DNA of 64,000 nt from Rhea pennata (taxonomy: Eukaryota; Chordata; Aves; Rheiformes; Rheidae): NCBI RefSeq assembly GCF_028389875.1, contig NC_084669.1:30430567-30494566 (forward strand). Reading direction: 5' to 3'. Positions within the stretch are counted from its first letter, which is position 1, and each line of letters starts with the position of its first letter. The notes under the pieces are model-generated. The model saw only the letters and a list, made by a program, of their open reading frames with translations. It was not told where the DNA came from and did no database searches. Shown here piece by piece: positions 1 to 9,948 of the stretch. A program made the position numbers and the translations under genes.

Positions 1-1149
1 TGGTTTTGCCAGCTTTTCACGCTCAGCACAGTCATCTCAATTACTGCCTGTAAAGATCACTGCTTTCCTACTCCAAGTGAAGGTTGCATAGCCTGAGAAG
101 ATGACCTTCCCAAGCCTCCACTGGAGAAAAGCTTCTGGAAGCGAACAAAACTCACGCTTGACAGGCTCTATTTATAAACGTTGAATGATTTTTCTCAGTT
201 GCCAGTACCTGGTTGTTGCAAAGGTCTCACTGACCTAGTTTTAAACTAGCTGCCTTGACTGAACTGAAACCCCTCTTCATGTCTATTTTACCCCACCAGA
301 AAACAGTTGGTCCTCTGAAGTAGCTATCCCAAATTAGGTATGTGGGACTTGTGGTCAGCAGAGTTGGTACTTTAAGTACAAGAAGTCAGCCTCAGAAATT
401 TCCATTTGTATCTAAAAATGACATGCATTCTATACAGCACAGCATTAATATGACCAGCAAGTATCCACATGAATCTTCTATGTTTTGTTTTGTTTGGTTG
501 GGGTATTTTTTTTTTTTTTTACTCCAAAACAGCAACTGGGTACTATCACATTCTAAGCACCACATTTAATGTGGCATTAAAGCCACATTATTGTGGCTTT
601 AAGTCAGAAGCCACAAGCAAAAAAATAGGCTCCAACACCTGTAAGTAAGAGAGAATTTGAAATAGCATCTTAAGGAATAAAAGCAATTTCAGGTAATAGT
701 AATGTATTTTCTGAACTCCTTCCTGAACTGAAGGAGTTTTTTTCTGGTCACACTCTTTTGGAAGGGTGGCATGAACCTGAACCCACACAACTGCATTTTT
801 AGTCTGCTTCGACACTGGAGCAGCTAGGCCAGTGCACAGAGCACCTCTAGGGAGGAGGTCTCACAAGAGGCAGCTGCTGGGAGAGTCACAAGTCGCTGGT
901 GCAGCACTGGTAGAAAATCTGGTTACAGTTTTATTCTGTGGACTTTAAACTGAGAACATATTTGCAAGCAACAGCGCTTAAGTAACATCATAGAATGCCT
1001 GAAAATGAATGTCTGAAACCACCACACAGTAAGATACTAAAGCAGACATCTGAACAGAAGAAACAGACTGTAGACTCAGCCCAAATTTTACAGTAAAACA
1101 CAATTATCTTGCAGCCTTTTACACTTGAAACTCTTTAGAAAACAACTAA
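1..1149. other. Left flank, no gene recognised
   Basis: AT-rich DNA without a coding region that I can support. A T-run lies near 508-520 and a short hairpin at 577-602. If the CpG island to the right drives a leftward gene, this stretch would be its first intron, but no acceptor plus reading frame stands out. Confidence 0.5.
577..602. repeat. Hairpin with 11-bp perfect arms
   Basis: TTAAAGCCACA (577-587) and its exact reverse complement TGTGGCTTTAA (592-602) flank a 4-base spacer. A second small inverted repeat, CACATTTAATGTG, lies just before it at 561-573. No T-run or gene end makes it a terminator. Confidence 0.8.
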
Positions 1150-1449
1150 CAAATCCCTTGCCCTGCCCGAAGCACATGGCCCCAGAGATAGCGCTGCTGC
1201 GCGCTTCGCATATCCATAAACACAACGCCGCGCTCTGACAGCGTCGGGAGTGGTATTTTTAAGCGACTGTGGGCCTTTCCCCCTCCCGCGACCGCAGGCG
1301 CTATCCAGCGCTCCAACAAAGGCCAGCTCTGCTCCTCCCAGCTTCTCCCCTCAGCCCCACTCACAAGCGCCAGACTTGAAGCCGAAGGGACGATCAGCGC
1401 AGCCCCTAAAAGCTCAACCCGCGACCCGCCACCTAACGCCGGCCCTTCT

Positions 1450-1467
1450 CCCCCCCCCCCCCCCCCC
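1450..1467. repeat. Poly(C) run, 18 nt
   Basis: Uninterrupted cytosines inside the CpG island. The length is likely to vary between individuals and between sequencing runs. Confidence 0.95.
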
Positions 1468-1809
1468 GCCTTTAACCCCGCCGACGGCCGTTACCGCTCG
1501 CGCAGCTCCCGCGCGCTGCGCCGCTGGCAGCCAGGCGCGCTCCGCCGCGGCAGCACGCCGAGGTCGGGGCGAGGCGCCCCGCGGGAGCCGCTGCCGGGCC
1601 CGGCCGCTCCGCGCAAACGCCACGTTGCTCCCCACCGCGGGCGCCTACGGCCGCGGGGACGCGCGCGCATGTGCATCCGCGCACCCGCGCGTGCCTGCGC
1701 GGCGCAGCCTGCGCGGGTGCGCGGCGGGGGAGCGGAGAGCGGCGCGGAAGGGCCGAGCAACCGCCCCGCGCCCCCCTCCCCCTCGCCCCTCGCCCGCCCG
1801 CGCTTACCG

Positions 1810-1870
1810 GCGGCCGCGGCCCGGCTCCCCTCAGCGGCGCGGCGCCCCGGCTGCCAGGCGGCGAACGGCC
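1810..1870 (-). other. Candidate first exon (3' part) of a leftward gene
   Basis: On the minus strand the sequence ending at 1810 is followed by GTAAGCGCGG, a good 5' splice site, and begins just downstream of the TCTCGCGAGA element at 1873-1882. This fits a short, probably untranslated first exon. The 5' end is a guess, and no second exon was found within the remaining 1.8 kb. Confidence 0.35.
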
Positions 1871-1872
1871 GC

Positions 1873-1882
1873 TCTCGCGAGA
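1873..1882. promoter_or_regulatory. TCTCGCGAGA promoter element
   Basis: Exact 10-bp palindrome TCTCGCGAGA within the island. This motif is known from many vertebrate CpG-island promoters, often bidirectional ones, close to the transcription start. Being palindromic it gives no direction by itself; the minus-strand donor 60 bp away favours leftward transcription. Confidence 0.7.
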
Positions 1883-1913
1883 GCGCCGCCGGCCACGCCC
1901 CCCGCCCCGCCCC

Positions 1914-1952
1914 GCCGCCATGTCGCGGAGGCGGCGAGCCGCCATGTCGCGG
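1914..1952. promoter_or_regulatory. Two copies of GCCGCCATGTCGCGG (YY1-like)
   Basis: An identical 15-mer occurs at 1914-1928 and 1938-1952, 24 bp apart. On the minus strand each contains GACATGGCGGC, close to the YY1 core (AAGATGGCGGC) found just downstream of many TATA-less starts. On the plus strand each offers an ATG in good context, but that frame runs only 26 codons from the first ATG to a stop. I read it as a regulatory repeat, not as a coding start. Confidence 0.5.
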
Positions 1953-2500
1953 TGCGCGCGGCGCCTCCCGCCGCGCCGCGTGTCAGCGGGCCGCACCTGA
2001 GGCGGCAGAGCAGGAGGGCGGCGGCGAGGGCAGCAGTTGCCCGCGGGCCGGGCTAGCGGAGCGGGCGCGCTCCCGGCCCCCAGGCCCGCCCTCCTCCTCC
2101 GGCGGGCGGAAGCGGCCGCGGGGACGCCGCTCTGCCGCCCGGGCCCCGGCGGGGCACCACCCCCGAGGGGAGCCCGCACCGTGGCACCCAGGACGCGCGG
2201 CGGGCGTGCAGCGCCCGGGCTGTTTTCCCTTCGCGTCCGACCTTCCTCGGGCTCCTCCTCTTCGACGTCGGTCCCCGGCCGCCACCCAGACCTGCCGCGA
2301 CCGGGCTGAGCGCCAGCGGCGCAGCTGTGCGCCGGGCCCGTCCCCAGCGCCGCCCGGGCCCAGGCCGCTGCTGCCCGCCCACTCGCGGCGCGGCGCTCGG
2401 CAGCGGGCCGCCGTGCCTGAACCCCGTGCCACAGCGGCGGCTTTTCGGACCTCACTGCACTGTGCTCGCTTGCAGATCTTTCCTGTGGTGATCTAAGTCG

Positions 2501-4715
2501 GCGGCAGAGGCAGGAGGTCCTGACCAGCTGCGCACATCTCTGTCCTGGGGCGCACGTGTCCCTCTCTCAGGACACTCCCTGGGTTACTTTGGGACCACCA
2601 AAGCCCACGTTTGCCACAGACGCATGGACTGGTTCACCCATGCTCTCAGTAGTATTCAAGCTGTTTTAAGAGTAATCACAGACTCCAGGAGAACTTGGGC
2701 AGCACCCTGAAGTTTGATGCTTCTCTTCTGGTGGACGCTGATACCCTTTTAAAACTTTTACAGAACTTCCCTGCCCTCAAGTTATATAATGACATTTGCA
2801 GAAGGGCGCAAGAGTCTGATACCGAAACTGTCAGTGCCTTGTAGGCAAGGAGGCTTTCCTAAGAGCCCCACACATTACCTAAATTACAGGCACATTTTAA
2901 TCCCCATCTAACTTTTTCTGCTCATTTTTAATCACTCCTTTGCCTTTCCTCAGAGCCTCCAAAACTTCAGCTGGTAGGTGCATCTCAAACAGTGACCACT
3001 TCTTACATACATAGACTTTTGCAGAAGGGGGATTCTTGGATGTTAATGCCTTTTCAAATATCAAGTGGAAAGCATACTTGAGTACAGTGATATGTACTAT
3101 ATCTCCCACACACTTTACAAATCAGAGGAATATCCATGTACATCTGTAATCTGTATTTTGTGGATTGCAATAGGCTTGACCACATTTTCAAGGAAGCACG
3201 AATGACCCAACAGCTAGACAAAATTTGCTAACATAGAAGTGTTATTTCTCAGTAACCATATCATTGACTTAAATAGTAACTTCTTCAAGACAGTGACATT
3301 TGTGTCATTGAAAAACCATCATAAAACCTGTGCATATTTGTAATGAGACCGGCCAATGCCAAGAATGTGGCTTTGCTTTGATACCCGATAAAATTCTCCT
3401 TGTGGTGTTTGGCTGAAAATACCATTTGCTGTAGTCTGCTGGCCAGTTTACAGAAATATACATATACATTCAATAGGCAAAGTCACATGCAACCACTGGT
3501 TCATTGATCCTAGATTCAGTGGCTCCTACAACTTTAACTAGTGGGAAAGGAGATAAATAAATATTAAAAATAAATCCTTAGTAATGTTTTGCATACACTA
3601 TACAGTTTTTGAATAATTTTAAGGACATACTTGGCATATGAGAAAGGTTATAAATTTAAAAGTCAGACCATTAATGGATAAGTTTATCAACAAGTGTAGG
3701 GCCTGGTGCTAAAATTTTAGAGGTCTTTGGTTCCCTGAAGAGCTGGGTTTGGGGTTAAAACCCTCATGCATCTCAGCTGGGAGGTGAATAGCTTTTGAGA
3801 TGGGGCAGCAGCTTTCTGCTGTGAGGACGGTTCATACGCAGGTTCCCAGCGAGTGGTTAGTTTTGTGTCCAGTTATTGGACACTGAATTTGCAGTAGCCT
3901 CAAGACATCATCTCTGAAAAACTTCATTTCTGCAAAGGGACTCACTTTGCAGAAGACCTCTGTTCTATACAGTGTTGGTATTTCTAGACTGTAATTTTAT
4001 GTCAGTTTTCCAGATAAAGAGGTCAGACTAACAGACCGCAGTTTAGACTTTTGACAAGACTGCATTCCCAGAGATGCATTAGGAGGTACAGCCTGCTAAC
4101 ACAGGTCTCAGGAAGGAGTGTTACCTTTGCTCAAAATTCCCCAAAGTGCATATTATTGGTTCAAACCTTAAACTTTGAACTTCTCCTAGTTTGTTATATA
4201 CTGTGTGACTATAAATTAAGCACAATCCTCTAACTTTTGCCTGGGCTTTCATGTGGTCTTGTAGGCATTTCCCTTTTAAAATAAAATTTTCAAAATACTG
4301 ACAATTATGCTATGTTATAGCTCTAGGGATTGCTCTAATTTGAGGTGGAAAGTGGCTTGTTGAAAAACAGACATCTCTGCAAAACTAAAACAGGTCTCTT
4401 CCGCTTTCTAAGAAATGCTTGTCTCAAATTTTCTCCAAGACCGTTTTTAAGAAAGCAGTTACAAGCAGCATGACACTAAATTAGCCCATAATTATAGTAG
4501 AGAAGTTGATGCTGGAAAAAGCACAACATTTAGCATACAAAGATCACTATGAAAACAAGGAAGAAATGAACACTTTAACTGAGTTCACATTTATGCACAG
4601 GCTTTGCTAAAACTGGATTCTCCAACACAGCGACACTTACAAGGTTTTCCAGACACTGTGAACAGCAGGCAGCGTTAAACCTACCTACAGGCAGGAATTT
4701 TGGCCCGGTCCTCAC
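2501..4715. other. No gene recognised
   Basis: AT-rich single-copy DNA. Short open frames of 60-70 codons occur on both strands without protein-like or family features. No transposon remnant recognised. Confidence 0.5.
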
Positions 4716-4818
4716 CTGGCGTGAAGCAGCTTGCACTACAGCCAGCGTCAAAGGCAGGGTAAGTAAAGGGCTTCTCGTCAGCAGCTTTGCCCTGGAAGGC
4801 ACAAACAAAAGTGGGTTT
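4716..4818 (-). other. Unconfirmed exon-like block A
   Basis: On the minus strand the acceptor-like AACCTTGCAG precedes a 103-base open block that ends in CCAG|GTGAGG, a strong donor. One frame is open throughout (starts KPTFVCAFQG, ends SASCFTP plus one base). I do not recognise the peptide. Blocks this short are open by chance fairly often, so this could equally be a non-coding RNA exon or nothing. Confidence 0.2.
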
Positions 4819-7688
4819 CTGCAAGGTTCACTGTGCAGGGAGTTGTGAGCTCTGCTCTGCAGTTAATGATCTGTAAGGCAAGTAGAGACAAGAAAATTCA
4901 GGGATGAGTGAGTGGATTTGTGCTGCCAGGCCATGTGCCAGCCACTGAGCACCAGGTGGAGCTAGGAGATGGATTCCTGGCCAGCAGCATCCCTGCCCTC
5001 TATTTCACAGAAAGCTCTTGACAGATTAATTAAACTACATTACCTTGAACCGCATGGAGGACAAAATCTCTCCTTCATTATACCACTGAAAGCCTGCACT
5101 GCCGGGTAGTTGACTGTTTTAGAGTTGGTTTTTTTTGCTGGTAAGCAAACAGATGCTTGGAGTGGGATGGAGGTTTGCAGTCTCATTTCCTCACTAGTGA
5201 CCTTCCCCCTTGTTTTTCAAAATTTGCTTTGCATGTTGTCTGAGTAGCATAGCCTGTGGTATATTGAAAGACTAGTAATAAGATAGATGACATCTGTTTC
5301 AGTCATATACTAGATAGGATTAATGCTTCTAAAGACTTACAAGCTGCAGCTTAGTACTCTGCTATCTGAACACATTGGCTCGTGTACATGTGATGGCTAT
5401 TTGCTCGAGACCCAGCATTTCTAGAGCTTGAGAAGGGTGGAAACCAGACATCCAAGTGACTGTGGCAAAGGATACCTGTTCCCTTCACTGACGCAGACCA
5501 GCAGTAAATGCCACAGGAGGCATACTTAGTCCTTCGCTGGGACTTCACTGAGTTTAGCCCTTTCTCTGAGGACCTTTCCTTTTGTGTAGAAGAGCAACTG
5601 CAAGAGGAAAAAGCAGAGCAGGAGCACAGGCAGAAAATGGACACACTCATCTTAGTTTTCAGAGGTGAAGGATGAGCGCATCCATTTCCGTACTGGGCAG
5701 AAGTTTTGGCTGCAAGTTTCTTTTTGAGTGAGAACGCAAAGGAACTCACTCAAAGGCAGGCAATTCCCACTAATCCCCAAGTCACCCACAAAGTGCACAC
5801 ACGTCTTCCCCTTCATGAATCACGTAGCTTGCCAGAGCTGGCCCCTTCTGCAGGGCAGGGGAGCGGGAGCCTGGAAACAGCGTGCCAGCTTAGCAGTGGG
5901 CATGCAGCACGCGCAGACCTGAGGTGCCGCGGCCTCTGCCAGGAGCCCGTGGTCAGCTTCTCCGTATTCCCAGAGGGCCGGCAGGACCGTGCGACTCATT
6001 TAAATGCCACGGCTCTGGAAATACGCTCGTCGTGCACTTTGTGCTCTTCATTTCAAACCTGTAATTCTGAACACAGGGGAAAGAAGAAGGAAAAAACAAA
6101 CAAAAAAAACACTCAGAAACCAAAACTCTTTCTTCATTCTTCGAATCCTGAATTTCCCTAAAAGGGGAAGACAAATGGCTGATGCAGCAAGTTCCACTAA
6201 GTTCTTTCACTTGTGCTCTGGAAGCTGATGAGAATTGTTTATTTCCATCTAGTAAACACTTGCTCCCTCCTCCTCTCTTGCCAATTAACAGTATTACTTA
6301 GCACTAATAGACTGCTTTCATTTTCAAAGAGCTTAAGAACACAAATTAATCACCTCAACATGTCTGAAAGGAACAGATGGTAATGAAGTATTAACATTGC
6401 AACTTCACAGTTAGAAACCCTCGGGAGGGAAGGGGCGAGCAGTCTGCGGGGGCACCCGATCCTGCCCTGCACGGGGAACCGGGACTCTTGGGTCTAGTTC
6501 CCTGTGCAAAGATGCTGATTTATTCCAACCCCACTGTAAACTGCTTTTCCTAAACAAAGTGGCACAGTTTTTCTTATTCCATCGTTAACAGGGAATAACA
6601 CCCTTCCAGAAGGCCTCTTACCTCAGCATGTCTCCAGACAGGTCATTACTGCTTTGGATTTAAAAGACTAAATGTCTATCCAATAATACAATTAGTCCAA
6701 CTTGCCATTATTTCTTACTATTTTTAAGCAGAGAAGTGATCAAGTGATCCAGTACCTACGCTGGAGATGCTTTTTGTTTGTTTGTTTTTGTTTTGTTTTC
6801 TCCTCAGAAACATCCTTGACTGGTCACAGTTGGACACTAAGAAGCTCACTGCATTTTCCTTCCCACTGTCTCAGGGGACCAGGAACAGCGTTGCAATAGG
6901 GCCTTTTGGCTCTGTTACATAACGCACAGCATTTCTTAAGCTATGTCCAGAAGGAAAGAAGCTTATTTTAGAGCAGGGAGTCCTAAAGCAAAAACCTATG
7001 TATAAAGGATGAAAATTTGGGGCCATTCTGAACAGAACTGGCTCAGGAGCCAAGTTGTAGCAAGTAAAAGGGTCTCCTCCAGCAGTATGAGGCTGGAGGA
7101 AAATCTAGTTAAGTTCGCCTATTTTATTTAAAAGTAGAATGTAATCAATTTGAATTTTCCTAAATCAGAAAACATTCAAAAAAACCTAGGGATACAGTTC
7201 TTGTTGCAAAACTAATCCCATTTCTTATGAATGCTAACAAGAGTAACACTTGAACAGAGGTCTAATATGAAAAATACTCAGTGTACAACTTGAAATGTAA
7301 ATTAATTTTTGAAATCCAAATGCATGTTCTCTTTTTTAAGAAGCATCCATCATACAAATGTAACAGCTTACGTGTTTTATCCATATAGTTAATATTTAGA
7401 TTTTTTCCCCTAAATCTCCATTAATATCTCTTATATTTTAATCCTTTCCAAAAGCATAGGAAATCCTCAGGCAAAAACACTGTTTCTGTTACCAACAGTG
7501 ACTCAAATTAGTATCCTAAAGAACTATAACTCCTAAAAACAAGGGAGCATCTGTTTTTCTTCGTTAGCAAAACATTAGTGTCCTTTTCCCTTGCTTGACA
7601 CATATTTTTCTCATCCAGGAATGATAATCAGTGTTTGGTACTGTAACAGCAAATCTCTACTGAAGCATAAACCATAGGTAATTCACAC
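4819..7688. other. No gene recognised
   Basis: Mostly AT-rich, with a mildly CpG-richer patch around 5.4-6.1 kb and 6.42-6.50 kb. An open plus-strand frame of 151 codons at 5706-6161 shows no domain and ends in a lysine-rich A-tract translation, so it is not called. No transposon remnant recognised. Confidence 0.45.
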
Positions 7689-7811
7689 CTGAACTTTGTG
7701 AAATCCAAGAGCTTCCCCTGCTTTTATAGCACATAGAGCCGAAGGACTCGAAAGACCCTTATACTGTTCTGGCCACTTCCGCAAACTTCCCTTGGGTTTC
7801 CCAATTTCCTT
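7689..7811 (-). other. Unconfirmed exon-like block B
   Basis: A 123-base open block on the minus strand between a weak acceptor (GATTAG) and a fair donor (CAG|GTGTGA), in phase 0 at both ends, with a peptide that starts KEIGKPKGSLRKWPEQYKG. It keeps several CpGs in an AT-rich area. The family is not recognised. Its phase agrees with block C upstream, but the acceptor lacks a good pyrimidine tract. Confidence 0.18.
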
Positions 7812-8454
7812 CTAATCAGTTTGACAATCAGTTCTGGTTTAGGATCTTACTAGAGCTGGGGTTTCTTTTGTAGGGAGGCTTAGGGTGGAAGGAAGAAAGG
7901 GAATTAAGATTATGCTGCACATCAAATAAATTAGAAAGTACAGATTATGATGATCACAGGAGTAAAATCTAGTTACTCTGTTAAACTTTTACTTTGTTTC
8001 ACATTTTTAATCCTCCTGCCAAAAGCACGCCTGAGGACAAACTAACAGACAACAAAAAGTTTTAGACCATATAGTGCTTAGTATTTACAGATAGAATCTG
8101 TTCAGCTATATGTTGATTAAGTAACAGTGGAAGTGATTTTTTTTTTTTGGTAGCTACTGATTACTTTTATACAAGTAGACCTATAACAAAAATAACTTCA
8201 GAATCTAGGTCATTAGGAAAACCTGTATGCTCCCAGCTATAAAAGCATACTAAGTATTGGGTCGTATTTCACCAGCCTCCAACCTGAATTGTATAAAACT
8301 AATTTCGAGTTCAACAGATTTGATTCAGGCCAGCATCGCAAAGCCTGAACGAAGCCTACTGAACTCAAAGGAAATTTCACAGGGGTCATGTCTGTTTAAT
8401 TCCACTTTGTTCACGAATGAAAATCTGATCTTGAAATACTGTACATTATTAAAT
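7812..8454. other. No gene recognised
   Basis: AT-rich DNA between two exon-like blocks. Nothing beyond a short T-run near 8138-8147 was seen. Confidence 0.5.
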
Positions 8455-8480
8455 AATGTACATTATTAATAATGTACATT
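8455..8480. repeat. 26-bp perfect palindrome
   Basis: The half-site AATGTACATTATT is followed at once by its exact reverse complement, with no spacer. A second, overlapping near-palindrome (8441-8461) repeats the GTACATTATT unit. The TGTACAT core thus recurs three times within 40 bp. Confidence 0.9.
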
Positions 8481-8769
8481 ACAACACATTACAGGTAGTA
8501 GATCCTATACTTAGGGGCTTAATGGATGAAATTTTATAACTGTACTGAGGATGGGGGCTTCTCTTCCTACATAGTGTTAGGTTAATATTACATAGACAGC
8601 CTATTAAATTATTGCTATAGGAAGCCAGGACAAAGGAGAAAAACCTCACACATTTAAAGAAAGGATGGATAATTCCACTGCAGTAAGTTCTTTGACATTG
8701 AAACTTTTCCTTTGAGATACCAAAAAATACTGCACCCACCTGCTTTCCCAGAGACACTTAGACACTTAC

Positions 8770-8904
8770 CAGTGCCTTGCATACGATATTGGAAATAAGT
8801 CTCAGCTTTTGTAACAAGTCTTCCAGTTCAAACAGGCATCGCACTGCTGCTGCAGACCAGTAGAAAAACGGCTCCTCACAGGGAGGAGAGGAGGAACACT
8901 TTTG
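8770..8904 (-). other. Unconfirmed exon-like block C
   Basis: A 135-base open block (45 codons, phase 0 at both ends) on the minus strand, with a pyrimidine-rich acceptor region (CTTCTTTTCTCAC...TAACAG) and a near-consensus donor (CTG|GTAAGTG). The peptide contains EEPFFYWSAAAVRC and FELEDLLQKLRL, which reads like an amphipathic helix. I do not recognise it. Just to the right, 8943-9058 is open on the plus strand for a similar length, which warns that such blocks arise by chance here. Confidence 0.25.
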
Positions 8905-9948
8905 CTGTTACGTATTTGTGAGAAAAGAAGATTTTAAGCCGCCCGTATGATCAAGTCACTCAGAACAAGTAACGTTAGACCTGCTGTTTGGGGAAGACAG
9001 GAGGGCTCGCTTTCCGCAGACGCTCGACATCAGAACTGGCAAGGAACACCTGACGAGTAAAGGTTACATGCGTTACATGTTACATTACAGGACCTATACA
9101 ACAACAAAATGCCCACTGTTCAGGATGATACACATAAAAAGAACTGACTTGTAAATTACTTTTAATATAAGCAAAACAAAATGCTTATAATTTTGGGGGT
9201 GTGACAGACTGATCAGCTTTTGTTTTAAGAAACAAGCATTCAATAAGAAATTCACATTACATGAGTCATCTTTGGTAGTACTGTACATTTGTGTCAATCA
9301 CTGGGTAAATATCAGTTCTGGATATTCAGAATGTAATTCATTATAACTATAAACTAATCTCGATGCAGTAGCATCTTCCAACCATACATCAATTTGCAAA
9401 AGGATCAGTCAAGGCTAGAAATACTGAAAGTACTTTGCAGAATTAAATACAAAAAGTTACAATTATTTGTAATACAGCATTACACTAGTTTTCCTTGCTA
9501 CCTATTGCTAAAGTGTGTTTATAGTCAGCATTATTATAAATTAACAGCAAAATTGCTCTCTAAACAATTTAAGAGAGTAGGATTTAATGATAAGAACTTT
9601 GACTAAAGCATTATTTTCTAAATTGTTACCTAACCTTTAATTATTAAAGCACAGAGAAATTCAACATGATTTTAAAAAGATGCATCATTTAGAAAAGTAG
9701 TCTTATTTCTTACACCATTATTTAAAACTAACATAGAAGAATAAAACAGTGCTACATGCTACATGTTACGGGCCTCTGTTACATGGCCCATGCACGGGTT
9801 TTTCCTTGCTGTGCTGTGTATTCGATAGTCACTCACACCGTTCCAGCTCACACTGAAGCGAGTGGATTGTCCACATGCACTGTGTTAACACTTGAGGATC
9901 AGCGTTTATTTACAACTCAAAGGGAGCACAGCTGTCATAGCGCTGTGC
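8905..9948. other. GPRIN2 3' flank / possible 3' UTR
   Basis: Downstream of the GPRIN2 stop on the minus strand. AATAAA (minus) lies at 9910-9905, only 39 bases after the stop; several ATTAAA variants lie further on (for example near 9640, 9580 and 9155). Which site is used cannot be decided from sequence. Short repeats of a TTACATG-type word occur at 9063-9088 and 9752-9784. Confidence 0.4.

Larger units (their letters stand above)
1150..2500. promoter_or_regulatory. CpG island, orphan housekeeping-type promoter
   Basis: Dense G+C and CpG over about 1.3 kb, in sharp contrast to AT-rich surroundings on both sides. It holds GC boxes (CCCGCCCCGCCCC near 1901-1913), a TCTCGCGAGA element, a duplicated GCCGCCATG motif and no obvious TATA box, which is the usual make-up of a TATA-less vertebrate promoter. 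The minus strand has a good donor (GCCGCCG|GTAAGC, exon end at 1810) just downstream of these elements, which suggests transcription to the left and out of the window. The gene is not identified. Several ORFs of 70-330 codons run through the island on both strands; these are expected from G+C-rich, stop-poor DNA and are not called. Confidence 0.8.

Noticed and set aside
1250..2496. Long open frames (268, 275, 327 codons) on both strands through the left CpG island
   Set aside because: Overlapping frames open on both strands at once, composed of Ala, Arg, Pro and Gly. This is typical stop-poor CpG island DNA, with no domain.
5706..6161. 151-codon plus-strand frame
   Set aside because: No recognisable domain, no good upstream context, C-terminal part comes from an A-rich tract. 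Chance length is likely.
8943..9058. Plus-strand exon-like open block
   Set aside because: Open for about 39 codons with splice-like borders, but it conflicts with the minus-strand reading next to it and has no family match. Kept only as a warning about chance.
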